In this document: positions 58,052-64,000 of the stretch, piece after piece
How positions within the stretch are numbered: the stretch's first letter is position 1
Layout of the letters: the number at the start of each line of letters is the position of its first letter
NCBI GenBank assembly: GCA_020081605.1
Contig: JAHREC010000030.1
Coordinates: forward strand, 558,001 to 622,000
Length of the DNA: 64,000 bases
Origin: Albifimbria verrucaria
Lineage: Eukaryota; Ascomycota; Sordariomycetes; Hypocreales; Stachybotryaceae
Reading direction: 5' to 3'
The notes under the pieces: model-generated
Databases searched by the model: none
Told to the model about the DNA's origin: nothing
What the model saw: the letters and a program-made list of their open reading frames with translations, nothing else
Position numbers and translations under genes: made by a program

Positions 58052-61000
58052 GATGACCACAACTGCGTGATGCGTAGCGTCATCCGTGATATGGTGTAGG
58101 GTAGCCCTGATACGGGAGGTTAGGTGGAATTGATACCCAACACTGGATCCCATCCTGCACCTGCCAGTGGTGCCAATGCTCTTGGAAATCGGGGCTGTCG
58201 AGGATTCCTTGAAGGTGTTGGCTCATAGGCTCTGATATTTCGAGGCGTGCGCTGCATCATGGTGGTGGCTACGGACCGTACATGGCGTCAAGTTCATGCA
58301 CTTTGACCCGGACCCGCAACGACGCTCGGGAACGAACTTGAAGATGGGCGAGACTGTGACGTTTGAGTGTAACCGCTATACAGAATGCATATGATAGTGG
58401 CTGTGAGACACGCAGACTTTGTTGATGTCATGTTCGTGTTTATACCAATACATGCCTTGAGGATGCATCGTCCGAGCCACATACGAGAGGGTGGCTGGGA
58501 TGAGTCGCTGGATGGTCAAGACAACGTCGTTTCGCAGCAATTCGCCTTCGGCATTTGTAAATCACAGCAGTCAAGCACTGATAAACGTAGATCTGAGCGA
58601 CGGAGGCCTACCTATGCGTCATGCTGTACAGCGCAAACCGCATCCAATTCATCGCCTCGAGCATACCCTCCTGTGTTGGTATAGGGTGGGCTATCAAGTT
58701 GCCATGCGCCCGCGTTGAAACACCATGCACGCGCAAAACGGAACGGGCATAGGGATGCCGGGTGTTTCACGCCACCCCCAATCACGCCTCTCAAAGACTC
58801 GTCCGAGAAGTCTGTTTGAAAGGGGCATTATCCGATGCACAGGTCTGAGCCAGCCATGTAGGTGGAGTGTACGAGATCGGTTGGCATAGGCAACTCGCTC
58901 ACCGCCAGACTCTCAGTCCTTCCCAAGCCCGAGCCGGTCCCACCACCAACTAGCCGCAAACACAAGCTGTTTTGTGCACCTGGACGGACGGACTAAACAA
59001 GACTCCATCCAGCTGAGGAGGGAAAGGGTCGAGCTCCATCACCAGCTTAGCAACGCTCGTGATCAACAAAGGGCTTTCAGGGAGGAGACGGGGCCCCTCC
59101 TCGCATAAACAAGCCATGGGCCGTAACCACAGCATCAAAGGTTTCCCTTGAAGGAAGAGAGGGGCCACATCTGTAAGGCAAAGCGATCCATCTGCAAGGT
59201 CCACCGCTCTGCCCCGCGTTTAGCGCCAATCGATCAACTGGGAGAACGAAGCACAAGCACGAGCTTACAGATGCAGCGCAAGGGGAGCGGCGGACCAGAC
59301 AAGCACGGCGAGAGGCGAGGCAAGACTAGGCAAGGGAAATGGACAAGGACCAGCAACGGGATCGGGGAAAAATACCCGATCAGCAGAGCTGGGCCAGGAG
59401 AGGGAGGTCTGTCTGCAAGCTCTAGCTCCGACCCTGGATGGAGCTTGGCCTCCAATATCAGCAGGGAGGAGTCTGCAGATTCTGAGGCAGTCGAGGGGCG
59501 GCAGATAGAGAGATGGATAATCAAATCAAATCAAATCAAACATCAGCGGAAACCTTCCCACCCCTTTTTCCAATTCCTATCGTTTCTGATTGCTCTCTCG
59601 GAGACAATGCGGGAGAGAGCATCACGCAAGTGGTGGAGGCAAAAGTGCAGTATCATGTAAGTTGGGTAGAGTGATAAGATAATCACCCAGTGATAGCCCT
59701 TGGCTCCATGCACTTCACCATGGCTGGCCTTACGGTGGGATGCACAGGCGAGATATCCGCCAACGAGAGGCGCGAGAAAGCCCAAGCCCAAAAGCCTCAG
59801 AACCAGATGATTTGACATGCGACGTGGGACCAGTGTCAGCCGACGAACCACGTGGGATGGCATCTCTCCTTCTTCCCACGGCAAAGATGGGCTCTGCCAT
59901 GCCATGCCCTGTCCGCTACCCGCCGGTGGCTGCTGAAGCTCGCTCGTCACTTCGATAGTCAGGAGAATGAATGAGACGAGAAAGCAAGCAGGTTCTCGAA
60001 CATATGACAAGTCCACATCAAGTCATCTGCGCTGCTAGAAGGGCCAGAGTCGCATCTGACACACCATGAGATCCTTACCTGCCTGGGACACCTGATGGGT
60101 GCGGTTTCGGCAGAACCCATGACGATGATCGACCGACTATCACACAGCTCCATTTCCAACTTGAGGATTTTCCAGAAAGAAAAAAATAACTAGACTACCA
60201 ACTAAAGCAAGAGAGAAGAAAAAACCCGGTGACAGAAACAGCACGTCTTTGCTCCATAAGGCAAGGAAAAGCGGGCGCCATGGAGAAAAAGATGAGCATT
60301 ATCGGATTTGACGTCTGGCAAGGCTTCAAGCGCAGTTGCACTATGTAGATCTTTTTCCCAGCACACAGCTTAACGGCGGCCCTTGGCGTTGGAACCGTCC
60401 CGCGCCGTCGCGTCCTTTTGCTAGTTTCGTCCCAATTCGACACTATCTCATACCGACTTTGCATGCCGCCGGGATATCCCAAACAGAGAGGGCAGGTTCC
60501 GTTGCACGGGCCTTGTGCGGTAACCAGCTGATCACCCGTACCAGCTTGTCCCCTGGCCTGGCCCGAGTGCGAGAGGGACAGTGGGAGGAGAGCTCGCTGC
60601 CAAAGGGCTCCAATCGATCCGATCTCGTCACGAGCTAATCGTAAAGAGGGCCCCTCCCAACTCCTGCTAAGGTACAGTACTGTACGATAAATCGACATGT
60701 AAGTATCCATCGAGGATGGAGACGTCTTGTCTCCCTGGCGGGGTGGCGGTCAGTCAAGTCAAGGTACATTGCATGAGCCAGCACCCCAGCCCAAACGCCC
60801 GTTTCGTCTTCTCAGTCTTTCGTTCCCCACATCCATCCATCGACCTCAGCTGCAGGACCTGGCCTCGTCCACTCACAGCATCGTGGCTCGGCCACTCCAC
60901 GCGGCTCGACTGGACCATTGGATGCTGTAGATTTCTGATTCGCCCGCCGTCCGAACGAGACGACTTCCCACGCTTCCCCACCACCACCGCGGCCCTCTGA

Positions 61001-64000
61001 ACCTGTCTCACCTGACGGCCATGGAAATGCCAATCATGGCTGACTGGCGCCGCGTTACTCAGAATCCCACCGGGCCTCGCCGTTGGGTTGGCTACGTTCC
61101 GCGAGACCTAGCTGCTTGCCTGTCTGTCTGACCAGCAAGTGATGATCCGGCTTACCAACGACACGCTGCCCCCATCGCATTGGTTCCCCACACACCCCGA
61201 ACATCTTTCCAGCGTTGACAGTGCCGGCAATGGAGGGGTGATGCGAGGCCCTGCGTGATAGGCCGCCCGTGAAGCGGCCCCGGATGGTGTCATGCAGACC
61301 TCCTGGTTGGGTGACCTTGGGGCGCCCTGGGCGAATCGAAGCCGTCGCGAGCCTCCTGCTGCAGGTCCATCAGCGAGCGGAATCCACACAGGCAGAGCCA
61401 AGTTGCGCTCGGCGATATGATCCCAGTCTGATCACCAAACGAATTGGTGGACAGATGCTATCGGCGGCTGACCCGTTTCCCTGCGCGTGGAAGGGGTCGT
61501 ATTGAGCTCTCCATGCCCCTGGTCCTGCTCCCCGAGTTTATCTGGTCTCGCTTGCGATTTGATCCTGTAGCTCTCCCGGCGGCGGCGGGGCGAGACAGCT
61601 CAGGCTGACAGCCCTGCGGAGCATCTACCTACCTACCTGGGCTGGCTGAGGAGGGAGCTTACCCGCTGGTCAGCTAATCATGGCATTGTCGAGAATCGCT
61701 GAAAACGATGCCGGGAGGCCGACGACGTTTGAGACAAGGTTTATGCGGTTCTGCCGCGGCACTTGGGGATTCGTAGCGAGGCAGCAGAGCACAGGACGGC
61801 AATGTATTCCCATCCCACGGCCAATCGAGGCCAGCCTCGTCTGCCCCCTCGGAAAGGAGTGAGGACCCGATGGCTGCGAATCAGATCGACTGTGATATGG
61901 CATGGGAGGGGGACAGAAACCGAGAATGGTGACTGCACGAGTTGCAGCCAGCGCAACGTGCCATAGTCTCTGATGGTTCCCACCTCCACCCATGCATTGT
62001 GATAAGTCCCGTTTTGGTCAGAGAGAAAGAAACAGGAGTCCCAACACCGAGTCCTAGGCTAAGGCATGTACACAGTTGGGGTGGAAGGGCATCCGAGTGG
62101 CAGAGGGCGCCGACGGCGGACGCATGGACGATGCAGAGAGTAATGGATAGGAATCTACGCGTGCCACCTCTCGTGACAAGTGGACGAACGAGTGCTTGGC
62201 TTGCCTTAGCTGGTGTGTTTTTGGCATTAATAGTGGAAGAGGCAGGTCTACCCCCATCTCAGCAGACCAGACCATCCTGTCCCAACCATCGCCGTCTTGC
62301 GGGACTATCTCACCTCAGTCACACCACGACATTTAGAAGAAAAGAAAAAAAAGAAGAGGCGGGACAATGTGGTACTAGCCCGTCGAAAGAGGGATATTCT
62401 TCTGTTGTCGTCTCGTGATCTTTCTTAGCAACCTCGTTCCCTAGGCTAGCCTTTGCGCAAACCAAGTTTCTTGTTCATTTTCTCCCAATTTTACCTTCTA
62501 CCTTCTCTTCGCCCACGCCCTGCACGACACCGCCCGCCAGCCGCCCTGTTCCGAAACACCATTCTTCCCAAGCTGTTAGCTAAGCTGGGCCTCGCCGTCG
62601 ATTCCAATTCAGATTCACAGGCGGAAAAGTGGAGTGGAAGGGGTTTAAAAAAGAGGCGAGAGATATAAGTGACGAGACGGCGCGGTTTGCTACCTAACGA
62701 AAGCCTCACCAAAGCAGCATCTGGCTGCCGTTAGCCTCACCGCTTGTCTCCTGATCACCTCACTTTTCCAGCATCTACGAATCGTGCAGATCCAGATCTT
62801 AAACATACACGATCCAGCAGGCATTGGATCAGGACTTCCTTCTTCTTCTTTTTTCACTCCGTTGCCTCTTGACAATTATTATTAATTACCCTGGCATTTT
62901 TTATTATTGATTTCAACAACCGCAAACCCCTGCGACTGAGAAAATACGGTACTGTTCTAGGTCTTTGCTGGCCTAGACCTCTCTGCCAATACGATAGCGG
63001 TCCCTGAAAACCGACATTGGAACTATCGGTACTAGGCCCAGCCGGGTTGATCCTCAGTCGCCACCGCTAAGAAGCAAAACCGGACCAAGACCAAAACCAC
63101 GAGGGACGGGAAGGGAATAACACGAAGAAAAAAAAGAAGCAACGAAGAACCCAGCCACAAAGCGGCGACTATCCCTTAGTGCGCCGATTGGGACTGATTG
63201 ATTGATTATCTGATAAAACCGTCGTCGACACAAACTCCGTGACGGACGTCGGATTGACTTTCATCAGCGTGCTTCTGCTGGCTTCTTCTGGCTTCTCCGA
63301 AATCCCACTGCGGGTTTGCTGTTGCAGTAGCCTGTTAACCCCGTCATTCGTCAAGTCAAGGTCGAGGTACTTGTTGGTCAGCGCGCAGCACGCCGGGCCT
63401 CTCGCGTACCTCTTTGGTCCACACGCACGCCACACACACACAGCGTTGCGCGCACACACGCACGCACACCACCGGCCTCGTCCACACAGCCCCCTCCTCC
63501 CTAAAAAACCAAGGCTAGTTGACCCAGCCCCCTCCATCCCCTGGAAATCGGTACCTGTACTGGACCTTTTCGGCTTGCCCAGGACAGCGCGAGTTGCAGT
63601 GTGACTAAGAGCGAGCGGCGGTACGTACCTCGCTTCTTTTGTCAGAGTCACTTTTGTCAGTAACCGGCATTTTATCTTGCTCACCTCCCGTCATCCGCCG
63701 TAATCGACAATCGCTTCGCTCTCTCTGCCATCCATCGACAAATCGTCCGACAAGGGGACCCGCCGATTGCTAAGACAGACGCTGGTTTCGCCTGTTTTTC
63801 TGACTCGAATCTTGTCCCCTTATTAATCCCTTCCCGACGTCAGTCACGTTCCCGTCGTCGGATTGTCCGAGTCAATCAATCCCACCAAGCTTCATCTCCT
63901 CCCCGGGACATTAAAGGCGACACAAGCACCACCCCTCTGGAGTGTTGTACAGACCAAAGCAAAAGCAGACGCAAAGCAACGTGCCGTTATTCACGCAAGG
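58052..64000. other. About 6 kb without a supported gene; likely upstream region
   Basis: Open frames here have no recognisable domains. The right part (62.4-64 kb) is pyrimidine-rich with CA/CGCA dinucleotide tracts (63425-63475) and poly-purine stretches, typical of a fungal promoter or long 5'UTR for a gene starting beyond the window. Confidence 0.45.
59521..59540 (+). repeat. TCAAA microsatellite, four units
   Basis: Four perfect tandem copies of TCAAA preceded by TAA; a simple-sequence tract in the right-hand non-coding region. Confidence 0.8.

Noticed and set aside
59543..60016. 157-codon minus-strand frame with hydrophobic stretches
   Set aside because: Hydrophobic segments are short, no family is recognised, and competing frames overlap in the same stretch.
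1..64000. CRISPR arrays, insertion sequences, attachment sites
   Set aside because: Eukaryotic sequence; no spaced direct repeats of the right kind and no transposase-like reading frames seen.

Overview
The window looks like nuclear DNA of a filamentous ascomycete (Pezizomycotina). Genes carry 50-100 nt introns with GT/AG ends and clear CTAAC-type branch points. The families are fungal: a Ure2/GstB-type glutathione transferase, a TeaR/Mod5-like CaaX protein, a VBA-type MFS transporter, CorA-like and ankyrin membrane proteins. Short TACCTTAG-rich tracts near 55-56 kb hint at Sordariomycetes/Hypocreales, but that is only an impression.

Layout: (1) 1-10.4 kb is almost gene-free except for a small CxxC protein gene at 2.6-2.9 kb. 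(2) 10.4-39 kb is an accessory-looking, AT-richer block. It holds two related tiny spliced genes (10.4 and 24.7 kb), a multi-pass membrane protein, an acyl-CoA thioesterase-like gene, an intron-containing tRNA-Thr, two CorA-like proteins, a protein kinase, a G-rich minisatellite, a decayed SRPK-like kinase, an SDR, a decayed F-box-like gene, an alpha/beta hydrolase and a large membrane-ankyrin protein. (3) 39-58 kb is a denser, GC-richer, conserved block: AhpD-like protein, succinyl-CoA:3-ketoacid CoA transferase, SBPase/FBPase-like phosphatase, MFS transporter, glutathione transferase, PSD-like decarboxylase, TeaR-like protein and a metallophosphoesterase. (4) 58-64 kb has no convincing gene and looks like upstream/5'UTR sequence for something beyond the right edge.

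The strongest signal in the window is technical. At about 21 places in 11 genes the reading frame breaks in a way that is repaired by adding back one base (twice, two bases). No lesion requires removing a base, and most sit in a run of G, C, A or T. Conserved genes such as the CoA transferase and the bisphosphatase are hit, whereas GstB, the PSD-like gene and the hydrolase are clean. Uncorrected homopolymer undercalling in a long-read assembly explains this better than genuine pseudogenisation, so these loci are annotated as CDS with frameshifts. The SRPK-like and F-box-like remnants also contain stops and lost motifs, and are called pseudogenes.

I found no operon-like or biosynthetic cluster logic. 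The genes are mostly independent fungal units. The most novel biological item is the pair of tiny paralogous genes sharing a DPxKL...KFG core, an intron at the same codon, and an MRHNxYxI exon.
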